A stretch of DNA of 64,000 bases from Photobacterium sanguinicancri (GTDB lineage Bacteria > Pseudomonadota > Gammaproteobacteria > Enterobacterales > Vibrionaceae). Both the position numbers and the translations under genes were made by a program. Positions 7,374 through 19,142 of the stretch are shown piece by piece; the stretch's first letter is position 1; every line of letters begins with the position of its first letter. The notes beneath the pieces were generated by a model, which was not told the origin of the DNA, did no database searches, and saw nothing but the letters and a program-made list of their open reading frames with translations. Location: NCBI RefSeq assembly GCF_024346675.1, contig NZ_AP024850.1, positions 744,001 through 808,000 on the forward strand, given 5' to 3'.

Positions 7374-8465
7374 TTATACGTTGAAGCGGAAGTGAACCAC
7401 ATCGCCATCTTTAACGATGTAATCTTTACCTTCTAGACGCCATTTACCTGCTTCTTTTGCACCGCTTTCACCTTTGAACTCGATGAATGCGTCGTAACCA
7501 ACAACTTCAGCACGGATAAAGCCTTTTTCGAAGTCGGTGTGGATCTTACCCGCAGCTTGTGGCGCAGTTGCACCAACAGGGATAGTCCATGCACGTACTT
7601 CTTTAACGCCTGCTGTGAAGTAAGTTTGTAGCGTCAGTAGTTCGTAACCAGAACGGATCACTCGGTTCAGGCCTGGTTCTTCGATACCCATGTCAGCTAG
7701 GAACTCTTCGCGATCAGCATCGTCAAGCTCAGCAATTTCAGATTCGATAGCAGCACAAACCGGAACAACAACTGCATTTTCTTTCGCAGCGTATTCAATA
7801 ACCATGTCTAGGAATTCGTTATCTTCGAAACCGTCTTCGCTAACGTTAGCGATGTACATAGTTGGTTTGATTGTTAGGAAGTGTAGGTAATCAATCGCAG
7901 CAGCTTCTTCTTTAGAAAGCTCGATTGAACGTACCATACCGCCTTCAGTTAGCGTTGGCAGTAGCTTTTCAAGTACAGCAATTTCGTATTTAGCTTCGCT
8001 ATCGCCGCCTTTAGCACGTTTTGCTTGACGGAAAATAGCACGCTCACAGGTATCAAGGTCAGCCAGAGCTAGCTCTAGGTTGATCACTTCGATATCGTCT
8101 AGCGGGCTGATTTTACCTGCAACGTGAACGATGTTGTCGTCTTCAAAACAACGAACAACGTGACCAATCGCGTCAGTTTCTCGGATGTTTGCTAGGAATT
8201 TATTACCAAGGCCTTCACCTTTAGATGCACCAGCGACTAGGCCAGCAATATCTACGAATTCCATCGTTGTTGGTAAAATGCGCTCTGGATTTACAATTTC
8301 AGCTAGCGCATCCAGACGTAGATCTGGCACAGGTACGACACCAGTGTTTGGCTCGATAGTACAGAACGGGAAGTTCGCTGCTTCGATGCCTGCTTTTGTT
8401 AAAGCGTTAAATAGTGTTGATTTACCAACGTTAGGAAGACCAACGATGCCGCATTTAAAACCCAT
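7374..8465 (-). CDS. ychF: redox-regulated ATPase YchF (Obg-like)
   Basis: YchF is a ribosome-associated P-loop ATPase of the OLA1/Obg-like family. The 363-residue protein has the G1 motif [15 protein letters not shown] at residues 8-22 and the G3 motif [17 protein letters not shown] near residue 70. The altered G4 region (NVSED instead of NKxD) explains ATP preference. A C-terminal TGS domain ends in the typical HFRFNV. It is followed on the same strand by no other protein gene, while pth lies upstream. The pth-ychF pair is conserved in enterics and vibrios. Confidence 0.97.
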   Translation of the reverse strand: MGFKCGIVGLPNVGKSTLFNALTKAGIEAANFPFCTIEPNTGVVPVPDLRLDALAEIVNPERILPTTMEFVDIAGLVAGASKGEGLGNKFLANIRETDAIGHVVRCFEDDNIVHVAGKISPLDDIEVINLELALADLDTCERAIFRQAKRAKGGDSEAKYEIAVLEKLLPTLTEGGMVRSIELSKEEAAAIDYLHFLTIKPTMYIANVSEDGFEDNEFLDMVIEYAAKENAVVVPVCAAIESEIAELDDADREEFLADMGIEEPGLNRVIRSGYELLTLQTYFTAGVKEVRAWTIPVGATAPQAAGKIHTDFEKGFIRAEVVGYDAFIEFKGESGAKEAGKWRLEGKDYIVKDGDVVHFRFNV

Positions 8466-8571
8466 GGTATTAAACCCTTTTGGTGATTACGCAATGCCAC
8501 GTTAGCTGTTTTACACCAGCGTAACGTAACAAACATTACTAATGAAAACTCACAAGCAGATCGAAATGAAT

Positions 8572-9162
8572 CTATTCTGCTTTGAATGAATGTAGTCGGT
8601 TTTGTGCTTTATTAAGCCCATCTTTCAGTAAGATATCCATACAGCGCACAGCTTCATCAGCCGCCGCGTCAATGCATTCTTGCTCTTTAGTCGGTGCTTT
8701 ACCCAAAACAAAATTGGCGACTTTATTCTTGTCGCCAGGGTGGCCAATGCCAACACGTAAGCGATAGAAATCTTTGTTGTTGCCCATTTTACTGATGATG
8801 TCACGCAGACCATTATGCCCACCGTGCCCACCGCCTTTCTTGAATTTCGCTACTCCAGGCGGGAGGTCGAGCTCGTCATGCGCCACTAGGATCTCTTCCG
8901 GTTTTATTTGGTAGAAATTCGCTAGCGCTGCCACGGATTTACCTGACAGGTTCATGAATGTTGTTGGGATCAACAAGCGGAGATCTTGGCCATTTGCCAT
9001 GATCCGGCCAGTCAGACCGTAGTATTTTGATTCTTCTCGTAAGCTGATGTTATGAACACGCGCTAATTCTTCGACGACCCATGCGCCGGCATTGTGGCGA
9101 GTTCTAGCATACTCAGGACCTGGATTTGCCAGGCCAACTAGTAGACGAATTTGGTTACTCAC
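8572..9162 (-). CDS. pth: peptidyl-tRNA hydrolase Pth
   Basis: Pth cleaves peptidyl-tRNA released from stalled ribosomes and recycles tRNA. The reading frame is open to an ATG at 9252. The family N-terminus aligns with the GTG at 9162 ([15 protein letters not shown]), which is preceded by a GAGAG ribosome-binding site, giving 196 residues. The catalytic His is in TRHNAG near residue 20, and [19 protein letters not shown] and [15 protein letters not shown] are all present. It sits between prs and ychF. Confidence 0.95.
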   Translation of the reverse strand: MSNQIRLLVGLANPGPEYARTRHNAGAWVVEELARVHNISLREESKYYGLTGRIMANGQDLRLLIPTTFMNLSGKSVAALANFYQIKPEEILVAHDELDLPPGVAKFKKGGGHGGHNGLRDIISKMGNNKDFYRLRVGIGHPGDKNKVANFVLGKAPTKEQECIDAAADEAVRCMDILLKDGLNKAQNRLHSFKAE

Positions 9163-9267
9163 GCTTGATTTCTCTCGTCTTAGGCTGAAAACGCGCGCTA
9201 TGTTATACCAAACTTGGAAAGATTGATACGGATCGCGGTTATTGCCCTGCAAGGTTGTTATAGCCCC

Positions 9268-9300
9268 AAAAGCAAAACGCCCCGCAAAAGCGAGGCGTTT
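9268..9300 (-). terminator. intrinsic terminator of prs
   Basis: On the minus strand a stem AAACGCC...GGCGTTT with a short inner stem and loop precedes a broken T-run (TGCTTTT). It is positioned 20 bases after the prs stop. Confidence 0.6.
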
Positions 9301-9321
9301 GTCAGTTCCCGCTTCGCTCGA

Positions 9322-10269
9322 TTAGTGTTCGAACATTGCTGAAATTGATTCTTCGTTGCTAATGCGACGAATAGCTTCCGCTAGCATGCCAGAAAGCGTT
9401 AGAACAGATACGCGGCCTGTGTCTATGATTTCTTGAGATAGAGGAATTGAGTCAGTTACGATAACTTCATCGATAACAGATTCACGGATGTTTTGAACAG
9501 CCGTACCAGAGAATACTGGGTGAGTTGCGTAAGCGAATACACGCTTAGCGCCGCGCTCTTTCAGTGCTTCTGCTGCTTTACATAGTGTGCCGCCAGTATC
9601 GATCATGTCATCAACAATGATGCAGTCACGACCTTCAACGTCACCGATCAGGTGCATTACCTGAGAAACGTTCGCGCGAGGGCGACGCTTATCGATGATA
9701 GCGATGTCAGTATCGTCTAGTAGTTTAGCGATAGCACGTGCACGCACAACACCACCGATATCTGGAGATACAACAACTGGATCTTCCAGTTTCTTCGCCA
9801 GGATGTCTTCTAGTAACACAGGGCTACCGAATACGTTATCAACTGGTACATCGAAGAAGCCTTGGATTTGCTCAGCGTGCAGGTCAACAGTCAGAACGCG
9901 GTCAACACCAACGTTTGAAAGGAAATCAGCAACGACTTTTGCAGTAATAGGCACACGAGCAGAACGGACGCGGCGGTCTTGGCGAGCATAACCGAAGTAA
10001 GGGATAACTGCGGTAATACGGCCTGCAGATGCACGACGAAGTGCATCGATCATTACAACTAACTCCATTAGGTTGTCGTTAGTTGGTGCACAAGTTGATT
10101 GAATAATGAATACGTCGCTACCACGAACGTTTTCATTAATCTGAACACATACTTCACCATCAGAAAAACGGTTAACTGTCGCATCTCCAAGAGAGATGTA
10201 TAGACGGTCAGCAATGCGTTGGGCTAGTTCTGGTGTAGCGTTACCAGCAAACAGCTTCATATCAGGCAC
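9322..10269 (-). CDS. prs: ribose-phosphate pyrophosphokinase Prs
   Basis: Prs makes PRPP from ribose-5-phosphate and ATP for purine, pyrimidine, histidine, tryptophan and NAD synthesis. The 315 residues match the E. coli length exactly. Visible motifs are the flexible-loop [16 protein letters not shown] near residue 100, the metal-binding [11 protein letters not shown] near 130, and the PRPP loop [15 protein letters not shown] near 220. It lies directly downstream of ispE (33-base gap) as in other gammaproteobacteria. Confidence 0.98.
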   Translation of the reverse strand: MPDMKLFAGNATPELAQRIADRLYISLGDATVNRFSDGEVCVQINENVRGSDVFIIQSTCAPTNDNLMELVVMIDALRRASAGRITAVIPYFGYARQDRRVRSARVPITAKVVADFLSNVGVDRVLTVDLHAEQIQGFFDVPVDNVFGSPVLLEDILAKKLEDPVVVSPDIGGVVRARAIAKLLDDTDIAIIDKRRPRANVSQVMHLIGDVEGRDCIIVDDMIDTGGTLCKAAEALKERGAKRVFAYATHPVFSGTAVQNIRESVIDEVIVTDSIPLSQEIIDTGRVSVLTLSGMLAEAIRRISNEESISAMFEH

Positions 10270-10302
10270 GGTGGAAACCTCAGGGTTGCGTCCAAGTTGT
10301 AA

Positions 10303-11178
10303 TTACTGACCATCCGAAGAATGTGTGCTCAAGGCTGTCAATAAGGGAGACGTGTTGACACCTTTTGCGACAAATCCGTGGAGCCAGTTAGGTAATTTGT
10401 TCAGTGTTGCAATGGCCTCGCGATGGGTGCTAAATTCAGCGAACACACATGCGCCAGTACCAGTCAATCTTGACGGCGCATATTCTAACAGCCAAGAAAG
10501 CGCCTTATCAACCTTAGGGTGCAGTCTTCTTACTATTTTTTCGCAATCGTTTTCGTAAGTCCCTGCTAATAGTGCCTTCAGGCTGCGTTTTTCAGTATCG
10601 CGAGTTAAGTCCGAATGGGTGAAAATATCGACAGTTGCGATGCTAACGTCTGGTTTTGCGACTAAATACCACTTTTCTTCGGGCTCTGCTGGTTGTAATT
10701 TTTCACCAACACCTTCAGCAAAAGCACTGACTCCGCGTACGAAAACAGGTACATCAGCGCCTAGGGCTAAACTTATCTCAGCAAGCTGCTCTACGGTTAG
10801 CTTGGTTTGCCATAAATAGTTGAGTGCAACCAAGGTTGTCGCAGCATCAGATGAACCACCACCCAATCCTCCACCCATAGGTAAAATCTTGTCTATATGA
10901 ATATCAGCGCCGGCTGTAATGTTTGCCGCTTTACGCAGGGCATCGGCTGCGCGATAGATCAAATTATCTTCGGTTGCGACCCCTTCAATTTCAGGGGAAA
11001 TCGTAATTTCCGTGCTGTTATTAGCGGTGATCGTCAGTGTGTCACTGTGATCTAAGAACTGAAATAAGGTCTGTAGATCATGGTAGCCGTTAGGTCTACG
11101 ACCAGTGATGTAAAGGAAAAGGTTGAGTTTTGCAGGCGCAGGCCAGCGTGTTGTTTGAGTAAGAATTGGGCTGCTCAT
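10303..11178 (-). CDS. ispE: 4-diphosphocytidyl-2-C-methyl-D-erythritol kinase IspE
   Basis: IspE is a GHMP kinase of the MEP isoprenoid pathway. The 291-residue protein has the N-terminal [22 protein letters not shown] motif and the glycine-rich ATP loop [18 protein letters not shown] near residue 100. A C-terminal [10 protein letters not shown] motif supports the call. Its start lies 3 bases past the lolB stop, so lolB-ispE-prs is probably one transcript. Confidence 0.96.
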   Translation of the reverse strand: MSSPILTQTTRWPAPAKLNLFLYITGRRPNGYHDLQTLFQFLDHSDTLTITANNSTEITISPEIEGVATEDNLIYRAADALRKAANITAGADIHIDKILPMGGGLGGGSSDAATTLVALNYLWQTKLTVEQLAEISLALGADVPVFVRGVSAFAEGVGEKLQPAEPEEKWYLVAKPDVSIATVDIFTHSDLTRDTEKRSLKALLAGTYENDCEKIVRRLHPKVDKALSWLLEYAPSRLTGTGACVFAEFSTHREAIATLNKLPNWLHGFVAKGVNTSPLLTALSTHSSDGQ

Positions 11179-11181
11179 AAC

Positions 11182-11802
11182 TTATTTCAAAGACCAAGAA
11201 TGAATAATCAGGGTGATACGTTGGCTATTTTGCGTGAGTACCATTTTTTTTGGTAATACAGGTGAGGTGGTGTAGTCATATTCATCAAACGTCATTTCCC
11301 ACGTTTGATTGCCCACTGTCTTGGCTAAGTAGCTAACGGTATTTTGTTCATTTAGTTGGTAGCTATCTGCGGCTGTTGGCAGACCAATCAACCAATCTCG
11401 CATTTGTTCTACAGGAAGGTTAATCCCCGTGAGTTGCTGGACTAGCGTTGCTGCATCTGTCCCTTGATGACGACGACCATTATTGTCGATCAGTGTGGCA
11501 CCAGATTCTGTGGTATCGAGTTTGAGTAAAGTACTACCTAAAAAATTGGTAAGAAGCAGCTGATCTTTTTGCGCCGCTGTTTTCCAGAGTAAGTTCGCAC
11601 CAAAACGAAGATCGGGGCCTTTGTAGCCCAGTTTCCCTTTTGCTTGGTAGTGGCTTAACTGTTCGAGTGCATATTGATGGGTTTGCCAATTGGTAGATTG
11701 AACGGGGGCTTGTTGGGCACACCCAGCTAATAATATCAGCATTAAGGCAGTGCTCAGCATGCGATGGCAGCGTTTAAACGACAATGGCACGGATAAATTC
11801 AT
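11182..11802 (-). CDS. lolB: outer-membrane lipoprotein receptor LolB
   Basis: LolB accepts lipoproteins from the periplasmic carrier LolA and inserts them in the outer membrane. The chosen start at 11802 gives 206 residues with a signal peptide ending in lipobox LLAGC (Cys28). The frame stays open 34 more codons upstream, but that stretch is not lipoprotein-like. The mature part has the LolA/LolB barrel pattern, including WQTHQYALEQLSHYQAKGKLGY and WLIGLP. It is divergent from hemA, an arrangement found in E. coli. Confidence 0.93.
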   Translation of the reverse strand: MNLSVPLSFKRCHRMLSTALMLILLAGCAQQAPVQSTNWQTHQYALEQLSHYQAKGKLGYKGPDLRFGANLLWKTAAQKDQLLLTNFLGSTLLKLDTTESGATLIDNNGRRHQGTDAATLVQQLTGINLPVEQMRDWLIGLPTAADSYQLNEQNTVSYLAKTVGNQTWEMTFDEYDYTTSPVLPKKMVLTQNSQRITLIIHSWSLK

Positions 11803-12108
11803 GACGAATGACTCATTCGGTAGTTTGGGCAAACAATAGCGGTAATTAGGCGATAAGCCAAATAAAAGCCGTGGTGACAAAGTGATAATATGTAACAGAA
11901 GCACAGGCTTAGCATTGGCTTAATACGCAATTTCATGCGCTTGCAATTAATGTGTATATTGTTAGCGAGTGGGTAAAATAGCACCTAAAAAGCGGCAAAT
12001 GTGTACTCTATGATGAATGAATCTGCCTGTTTCCTTTTATTACGGTGGGTCATCAAGTAAAATCCCGCCCTAGATCTTTTTATTTGGCAACGTTGGTACA
12101 CCGTCTCC
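11803..12108. other. lolB-hemA divergent intergenic region
   Basis: About 306 bases lie between the two start codons. It must hold both promoters, but no -35/-10 pair with good spacing could be picked with confidence. A 16-codon frame from 12010 has no ribosome-binding site and is not called. Confidence 0.5.
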
Positions 12109-13386
12109 ATGACCTTGCTTGCATTAGGCATCAATCACAATACTGCGACTGTAGATTTGCGTGAAAAAGTGGCTTTTTCTCCTGATAAGCTAACAGCCGC
12201 TCTACATGAGCTAGGCACACACCCTGACGTGAATAGTGGCGTTATTATCTCTACGTGCAATCGCACGGAGCTGTATTGTGACGTCTCTCAAGCGGGGCCA
12301 GGTGTGCTTATTGATTGGTTAAGCCAATTTCATCAGCTGTCGGCAGATGAGCTCATGCCAAGCCTTTATTTCCATGAAGAGCAAGCTGCAGTACGCCATT
12401 TAATGCGTGTTGCTTGTGGCTTAGACTCCTTGGTATTGGGTGAACCGCAAATATTAGGTCAGGTAAAACAAGCGTATTCAGATGCTGGTGATCACCACGC
12501 GGTGCACGGCATGTTAGAGAAGCTGTTTCATAAAACCTTTACCGTCGCGAAGCGGGTGCGAACTGAAACTGATATTGGCGGTAACGCAGTATCCGTCGCG
12601 TTTGCCGCCTGTACGTTAGCAAAACAGATTTTCGAATCTATGTCAGAAGCAACAGTTTTACTGGTAGGTGCAGGTGAAACAATTGAACTTGTGGCGCGCC
12701 ACCTTGTTGAGCAAGGGTGTAACAACCTTATTGTTGCTAACCGCACCAAAGAGCGTGCGGCAGGATTATCTAAAGAATTTGGTGCTGAGGTGATCGGCTT
12801 ACCTGAAATCCCTGATCACCTTCACCGTGCTGATATTGTAATTAGTTCAACAGCCAGCCCATTACCCATTGTTGGTAAAGGGATGGTGGAAAAAGCGATC
12901 AAAGCACGTCGACACCAACCTATGCTATTAGTAGATATCGCAGTTCCACGTGATATCGAGCAAGAAGTGGGTGATCTCAACGACGTATATCTTTACACGG
13001 TGGATGACTTACAAGGAATTGTGAACAAAAACCGTGAACAACGTAAAGTGGCTGCAATTCAAGCGGAAGCCATTGTCAGTGAAGAAAGCGCCGCTTTTAT
13101 GAGTTGGCTACGTTCACTGGAAGCGGTAGATAGTATCCGTCAATACCGTTGCCATGCTGATGATATTAAACAAGACTTATTGAGCCGCAGTCTACAGTTA
13201 CTGGCTAATGGTAGTGATCCTGAAAAGGTATTAACCGAACTCAGTAATAAGCTCACCAATAAGTTGATTCATGCCCCAACGCGCGCCATGCAACAAGCGG
13301 CTCATCACGGTGAACCGGAAAAGCTGGCCGTTATTCGTGAAAGCTTAGGATTAGATTCTCAGAGTCTAAGCACCAAAAGCAAATAA
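12109..13386 (+). CDS. hemA: glutamyl-tRNA reductase HemA
   Basis: HemA reduces glutamyl-tRNA to glutamate-1-semialdehyde, the first committed step of C5-pathway haem synthesis. The 425-residue protein carries the catalytic Cys50 in [10 protein letters not shown]. Family motifs include [17 protein letters not shown], the NADPH-binding [17 protein letters not shown] near residue 185, and a C-terminal dimerisation helix. It begins the hemA-prfA-prmC-sirB2-sirB1-kdsA series. Confidence 0.98.
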   Translation: MTLLALGINHNTATVDLREKVAFSPDKLTAALHELGTHPDVNSGVIISTCNRTELYCDVSQAGPGVLIDWLSQFHQLSADELMPSLYFHEEQAAVRHLMRVACGLDSLVLGEPQILGQVKQAYSDAGDHHAVHGMLEKLFHKTFTVAKRVRTETDIGGNAVSVAFAACTLAKQIFESMSEATVLLVGAGETIELVARHLVEQGCNNLIVANRTKERAAGLSKEFGAEVIGLPEIPDHLHRADIVISSTASPLPIVGKGMVEKAIKARRHQPMLLVDIAVPRDIEQEVGDLNDVYLYTVDDLQGIVNKNREQRKVAAIQAEAIVSEESAAFMSWLRSLEAVDSIRQYRCHADDIKQDLLSRSLQLLANGSDPEKVLTELSNKLTNKLIHAPTRAMQQAAHHGEPEKLAVIRESLGLDSQSLSTKSK

Positions 13387-13474
13387 CGACGTCCTATTCG
13401 AGGTGGTAAGTTAAGCATTCTTAATGAGAGATGTTGCTTATCGCCATAAACAGAACATTGATTTGTAGTGAATT

Positions 13475-14563
13475 ATGAAACCGTCCATTTTAGTTAAATT
13501 AGAAACTTTGGTTGAGCGTTACGAAGAAGTTCAACACTTACTGGGTGATCCTGGGGTTCTTAGCGATCAAAATAAGTTCCGTGCGCTATCACGTGAATAT
13601 TCTCAGCTAGAAGAAGTAACCAAAGCTTTCCAAGCGTATCAACAAGCAAAGGAAGACTTGGAAGCCGCTGAAGAAATGGCACAAGAAGACGATCCTGAAA
13701 TGCGTGAAATGGCGCAAGAAGAAGTGAAAGACGCGAAAGCGAATATCATTCGTCTGGAAGATGAGCTGCAAGTACTATTGATCCCGAAAGATCCAAATGA
13801 TGAACGTAACTGTTTCGTCGAAATTCGTGCAGGTGCGGGTGGTGATGAAGCGGGTATCTTTGCGGGTGATTTGTTCCGTATGTACAGCAAGTTTGCTGAG
13901 CGTCAAGGTTGGCGTATCGAAGTGATCAGTGAAAACCGCTCAGAACAAGGCGGTTATAAAGAAATGATCGCGAAAGTAAACGGCGAAGGTGCTTACGGTA
14001 TCTTAAAATTTGAATCTGGTGGTCACCGTGTACAGCGTGTTCCGGCCACAGAATCACAAGGTCGTGTTCATACATCGGCTTGTACCGTTGCTGTAATGGC
14101 AGAGATCCCAGAAGCGGACCTTCCTGAGATTAAAGCGGCAGATTTGAAAATTGATACATTCCGTGCATCAGGCGCGGGTGGTCAGCACGTCAACACCACG
14201 GATTCTGCAATTCGTATTACGCACTTACCAACAGGTACTGTTGTGGAGTGCCAGGATGAGCGTTCACAGCATAAAAACAAAGCAAAAGCGATGTCTGTAC
14301 TGGCTGCTCGTATCATTAAAGCTGAAGAAGAACGTCGTCACGAAGCGGAAGCAAGTACACGTCGTAACCTACTAGGTTCGGGTGACCGTTCTGACCGTAT
14401 CCGTACTTATAACTACCCACAAGGTCGTGTATCGGATCACCGTATTACGTTAACGCTTTACCGCCTAAATGAAGTGATGGAAGGTGATTTAGATAGCTTG
14501 ATCCAACCAGTATTGGTTGAGCACCAAGCGGATCAACTTGCAGCAATGGCTGAACAAAACTAA
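13475..14563 (+). CDS. prfA: peptide chain release factor 1
   Basis: RF1 recognises UAA and UAG stop codons and triggers peptide release. The 362-residue protein has the anticodon-like PAT motif ([14 protein letters not shown]) near residue 190. The catalytic GGQ loop ([15 protein letters not shown]) is near residue 230. It overlaps prmC by one base at the TAATG junction, which couples their translation; PrmC methylates this GGQ glutamine. Confidence 0.98.
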   Translation: MKPSILVKLETLVERYEEVQHLLGDPGVLSDQNKFRALSREYSQLEEVTKAFQAYQQAKEDLEAAEEMAQEDDPEMREMAQEEVKDAKANIIRLEDELQVLLIPKDPNDERNCFVEIRAGAGGDEAGIFAGDLFRMYSKFAERQGWRIEVISENRSEQGGYKEMIAKVNGEGAYGILKFESGGHRVQRVPATESQGRVHTSACTVAVMAEIPEADLPEIKAADLKIDTFRASGAGGQHVNTTDSAIRITHLPTGTVVECQDERSQHKNKAKAMSVLAARIIKAEEERRHEAEASTRRNLLGSGDRSDRIRTYNYPQGRVSDHRITLTLYRLNEVMEGDLDSLIQPVLVEHQADQLAAMAEQN

Positions 14564-15411
14564 TGGCGTTGTCGATTGACGCTTTGCTCAAGCAAACTAC
14601 AGCGCAATTGACCGATGCGGGCTCTGATAGCCCGCACATTGATGCTGCTGTTTTGCTTTGTCATGTGCTGGATAAACCGCGCAGTTATTTGCTGACGTGG
14701 CCAGAAAAAACGTTAGAGGACGCGCAGCAGCAGATGTTTGATGCATTAGTTGCACGGCGTATTCAAGGTGAGCCGATTGCTTATATTGTCGGTGAACGTG
14801 AATTTTGGTCGCTGTCTTTGAAAGTCGCACCGCATACTTTGATCCCACGCCCTGATACCGAACGCTTAGTGGAGCTGGCATTGGATAAAATGCCAAGCCA
14901 AGCATGCCGAGTGTTAGATTTGGGAACAGGTACGGGAGCGATTGCACTAGCACTGGCTTCTGAACGTGCTGACGCCTTGGTAACTGGGATTGATCTTCGT
15001 CCTGAAACGGCGCAATTGGCGACTGAAAATGGGCAACGTTTGGGTATTACCAATGCGGCTTTTTTGTCTGGAAGTTGGTATAGCCCGTTATCAGCCAATG
15101 ATCAGTTTGCTGTGATTGCGAGTAACCCGCCTTATATTGACGATCAAGACCCGCATTTAGCGCAAGGGGATGTGCGGTTTGAACCGCTAACAGCACTTGT
15201 TGCGCCAGATAATGGTTTAGCTGATATTCGAATTATCAGTGAGCAAGGCCGACAGCATTTACAAACGGATGGCTGGTTATTGATGGAGCATGGCTTTGAG
15301 CAAGGCTTCGCCGTTCGTCAGATTTTACAGGATTTGGGGTATACCCAAGTAGAGACAGCTCAAGATTACGCAGGATTAGATCGCGTAACGCTTGGGTGTT
15401 GGCAAGGATAG
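14563..15411 (+). CDS. prmC: release factor glutamine methyltransferase PrmC
   Basis: PrmC transfers a methyl group from SAM to the GGQ glutamine of RF1 and RF2. The 282-residue protein has an N-terminal helical domain, the SAM-binding VLDLGTGTGAIALAL near residue 110, and the catalytic NPPY tetrapeptide at residues 188-191. The start codon shares a base with the prfA stop. This gene was formerly called hemK. Confidence 0.97.
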   Translation: MALSIDALLKQTTAQLTDAGSDSPHIDAAVLLCHVLDKPRSYLLTWPEKTLEDAQQQMFDALVARRIQGEPIAYIVGEREFWSLSLKVAPHTLIPRPDTERLVELALDKMPSQACRVLDLGTGTGAIALALASERADALVTGIDLRPETAQLATENGQRLGITNAAFLSGSWYSPLSANDQFAVIASNPPYIDDQDPHLAQGDVRFEPLTALVAPDNGLADIRIISEQGRQHLQTDGWLLMEHGFEQGFAVRQILQDLGYTQVETAQDYAGLDRVTLGCWQG

Positions 15412-15423
15412 AGAGACAAAACT

Positions 15424-15804
15424 ATGTATGCAGCAGCTAAACACTTCCACATGCTGGCTATCGTTCTGAGCGTATTGTTATTTACAGTTCGTTATTGCTT
15501 GATGATGGCTAATTCCACGCTGAATGAAAAAAAATTCCTCAAAATAGCACCCCACGTCGTTGATACGTTTCTATTACTGTCGGGTGTGGCGCTGATCTTC
15601 ATAACGGGCTTTATGCCGTTTACCGAAGCTGGAAGCTGGTTAACACAAAAACTAAGTTGTGTGCTGGCGTACATTGCGTTGGGCTTTTTCACATTGAAAT
15701 ACGGTAAAAATAAAGTTTTTAAAACGTTCGCGTATTTTGGTGCGTTAGGTTGGCTAGTTGCTGCCGCTAATATCGCAATGACCAAAACATCATTTTTAGG
15801 GTGA
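15424..15804 (+). CDS. sirB2: SirB2-family membrane protein
   Basis: This 126-residue protein of unknown function has four hydrophobic segments and the family opening YAAAKHFHMLAIVLSV. It also shows conserved KIAPHVVDTFLLLSG. It is encoded between prmC and the SirB1/YchA gene as in E. coli (ychQ). Its TGA overlaps the GTG start of the next gene by 4 bases. Confidence 0.9.
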   Translation: MYAAAKHFHMLAIVLSVLLFTVRYCLMMANSTLNEKKFLKIAPHVVDTFLLLSGVALIFITGFMPFTEAGSWLTQKLSCVLAYIALGFFTLKYGKNKVFKTFAYFGALGWLVAAANIAMTKTSFLG

Positions 15805-16616
15805 TTGACGTGAACTTTAGTCATGAAGAATTAGAGCAAATGCCACTTGTTGAAGGAGCATTAGCGATGACAGCGTTAACGGATCCTTCATTTCCGAAAG
15901 GCTGGGTACAAATCCAACTTGAGCGTATGGCAAAAGAAGCTGAACACGCGTTGATGGATGAACCTAACCCACATGTACGATTGGATGGCTTGATTCGTTT
16001 ATTTTATCGTGAGTGGGGCTTTGAAGGGGATGAACAGCAATACTTCTCGTCTGACAATATCTACCTCGATAAAGTGTTAGATCGTAAGCGCGGTATTCCT
16101 GTGAGTTTAGGTGCTATCTTTCTTTATTTGGCTAATCACCTTGATCTACCTGTTAGTAGTGTCGGTTTCCCCACCCAATTCATTTTGAAAGTGACTTGGT
16201 ATGATAGCGAAATTCAGTATATCAACCCATTTGACGGTGAATTTTTAAGCCTACGTACTTTAGGTGGTTGGCTTAAAGGGGCGAAAGGCCCATTCGCACA
16301 AATTGGCGCAAGAGATCTCGAAAATGCGACCAACAGCGATATAATTAAGCGTTGGTTAACGGTAATGAAAAGCGCTTTACTGCGTGAAGAGCAATATACC
16401 GATGCGTTGCGCTGTAGCGATCTTGCTTTGAAGATGCAGCCAGACGATCCGCATGAAATTCGTGACCGTGGTTATATTTATCAAAAGCTAGACTGTAGCC
16501 ATGCTGCAGCCTCTGATTATAGCTATTTTATTGAACAATGCCCTGAAGACCCTGCAGCTGAGTTATTGAAGTTGCAAGTAGCAGCCCTGAACGAAGAGCC
16601 GCTGACCCTTCACTAA
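15801..16616 (+). CDS. sirB1: SirB1/YchA family tetratricopeptide protein
   Basis: This 271-residue protein has a transglutaminase-like SirB1 domain followed by TPR-like helices (ALRCSDLALKMQPDDPHEIRDRGYIYQKL near residue 200). The conserved core DKVLDRKRGIPVSLGAIFLYLA lies near residue 88. GTG at 15801 is used as the start because it overlaps the sirB2 stop (GTGA). Its biochemical role is not known. It lies immediately before kdsA, the usual order. Confidence 0.9.
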   Translation: MIDVNFSHEELEQMPLVEGALAMTALTDPSFPKGWVQIQLERMAKEAEHALMDEPNPHVRLDGLIRLFYREWGFEGDEQQYFSSDNIYLDKVLDRKRGIPVSLGAIFLYLANHLDLPVSSVGFPTQFILKVTWYDSEIQYINPFDGEFLSLRTLGGWLKGAKGPFAQIGARDLENATNSDIIKRWLTVMKSALLREEQYTDALRCSDLALKMQPDDPHEIRDRGYIYQKLDCSHAAASDYSYFIEQCPEDPAAELLKLQVAALNEEPLTLH

Positions 16617-16619
16617 TAA

Positions 16620-17486
<867 letters not shown>

Positions 17487-17520
17487 TTATCAGTGCACTA
17501 GTGCATACTAGTTATAGTGA

Positions 17521-17556
17521 AAAGCCCCAGTAAGTTCGCCTACTGGGGCTTTTTTG
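17521..17556 (+). terminator. intrinsic terminator after kdsA
   Basis: A perfect 10-base-pair stem (agccccagta / tactggggct) with an 8-base loop is followed by a T-run. It lies 35 bases past the kdsA stop. Confidence 0.93.
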
Positions 17557-17691
17557 TTCGGCAATAAAAAAATGAAAATTTGAAAAATTTGGTGGATAGC
17601 TCTGCTTAACTGGCCACTTAGTAGCGAATTAAAGTATCCACCTCTTTTATGGTGGGGGATGTAACTATATATTTCATGGTTACGGAGTGAG

Positions 17692-19029
17692 ATGTTTGTC
17701 GTTCGCTTTGTGAGAATTAAATGCCAAGCCGATATACTTCGGCCAGATTTTAATTCCGCAGAAGTAGGTTGTTACGTGTCATTATCTCAAGATATACCAG
17801 TAAGCAATGAAGACGTGTCCAGTTCTTCATGGAGTAAACACGATACAAGCTGGATGCTAAGCTTATTTGGTACCGCAGTGGGGGCGGGTATTCTCTTCTT
17901 GCCAATCAACATTGGTGCGGGTGGCTTTTGGCCCTTAGTGTTGATGTCCTTACTTGCATTTCCGATGACCTACTTTGCACACCGTGGTTTAGCGCGTTTT
18001 GTTCTTTCTTCTCGTAATCAGAAAGCAGATTTTACCGATGTAGTAGAAGAGCATTTTGGCCGCTCGGCTGGTCTAGTGATCTCGGTATTGTATTTTCTGT
18101 CTATTTTCCCGATCTTGTTGATTTACGGCGTCGGTCTAACGAATACTGTTGATAGCTTTATTGTTAATCAACTGGGCTTCGGTTCGCCATCGCGTATTGC
18201 CTTATCTGGTCTACTGGTTTTTAGTATGATCACCATCATGCTAGCGGGTGAAAAGGTGATGCTAAAAGCCTTTGAAATTATTGTTTATCCGCTGGCTGCA
18301 ATTCTATTTTGCCTTTCGGTATACATGATCCCCAACTGGCATTTACCAACTATGGGTGCGCTACCAAGTGTGGGGGATTTTTCACTGACAGTTTGGCTTT
18401 CTGTACCTGTGACGGTTTTTGCATTTAGTCATGCAGCTGCAATCTCAAGTTTTGCCCAAGCGCAGCGTCGTCACTACGGTAAAGCCGCTAACGATAAAGC
18501 GGAACATATTCTAAAGCGTACCTCTATCATGCTGATTGGCTTTGTACTGTTCTTCGTTTTCTCTTGTGTCTTAAGCTTAAGCCCAGAGCAACTACTTGAA
18601 GCGAAAGCGCAGAATGTCTCTGTACTGTCTTACCTTGCTAATATTCATGACAATCCTTTTATTGTTCTGCTTGGTCCGCTGATTGCCTTTATTGCCATAT
18701 CATCATCATTTCTTGGTCACTTTTTAGGTGCGCGCGAGAGTTTTAATGGTTTAGTCCGTAAGCATTCTAGTTTGTCGCCAAAAGCGACAGATAAAGCGGG
18801 AATTGTCTTTATGATGCTGAGTATTTGGGGAGCAGCTGTGATGAACCCGAGTATTTTAGGCATGATGGAAGCCTTTTCAGGCCCAGTGATTGCGATGATT
18901 TTATTTATCATGCCAGTTATTGCGGTTTATAAAGTTGAATCGTTACGCCGTTATCGTGGCAAAGTGAGTAATCACTTTATTTTAGTGGTTGGTGTGCTGG
19001 CGGTATCTGCAATCTTATTCAATTTTTAA
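17692..19029 (+). CDS. sdaC: serine/threonine permease of the HAAAP family (SdaC-like)
   Basis: This inner-membrane amino acid symporter resembles E. coli SdaC over its length. Motifs include WMLSLFGTAVGAGILFLPINIGAGG, FAHRGLARFVLS, VFSCVLSLSPEQL and FLGHFLGARE. About 11 membrane segments are visible. The ATG at 17692 has a good GGAG site. A GTG at 17776 would remove 28 residues with no family resemblance, so the true start may be there. Serine is the likely substrate but threonine or another amino acid is possible. Confidence 0.88.
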   Translation: MFVVRFVRIKCQADILRPDFNSAEVGCYVSLSQDIPVSNEDVSSSSWSKHDTSWMLSLFGTAVGAGILFLPINIGAGGFWPLVLMSLLAFPMTYFAHRGLARFVLSSRNQKADFTDVVEEHFGRSAGLVISVLYFLSIFPILLIYGVGLTNTVDSFIVNQLGFGSPSRIALSGLLVFSMITIMLAGEKVMLKAFEIIVYPLAAILFCLSVYMIPNWHLPTMGALPSVGDFSLTVWLSVPVTVFAFSHAAAISSFAQAQRRHYGKAANDKAEHILKRTSIMLIGFVLFFVFSCVLSLSPEQLLEAKAQNVSVLSYLANIHDNPFIVLLGPLIAFIAISSSFLGHFLGARESFNGLVRKHSSLSPKATDKAGIVFMMLSIWGAAVMNPSILGMMEAFSGPVIAMILFIMPVIAVYKVESLRRYRGKVSNHFILVVGVLAVSAILFNF

Positions 19030-19084
19030 CCGTGCGCTATTGATATAAGCGGAGTCAGGGTTAGTAGATACTGACTAATAGGTA

Positions 19085-19125
19085 AAAGAAAAGGGTGTCA
19101 CTGATTCAGTGACACCCTTTTTTGT
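19085..19125. terminator. bidirectional terminator between sdaC and the chemoreceptor
   Basis: A 13-base-pair perfect stem (aagggtgtcactg / cagtgacaccctt) with a 3-base loop has a T-run on the plus strand and a U-rich run on the minus strand. It serves the convergent genes on both sides. Confidence 0.92.
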
Positions 19126-19142
19126 TTCATTTTCAGGCTGGC

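Noticed and set aside
12010..12060. 16-codon frame before hemA as a leader peptide
   Set aside because: No ribosome site, no run of regulatory codons, and no attenuator hairpin follows.
17588..17645. Inverted repeat ggtggata...tatccacc before the sdaC-like gene as a riboswitch
   Set aside because: The loop is about 35 bases without recognisable riboswitch consensus; no support beyond the 8-base arms.
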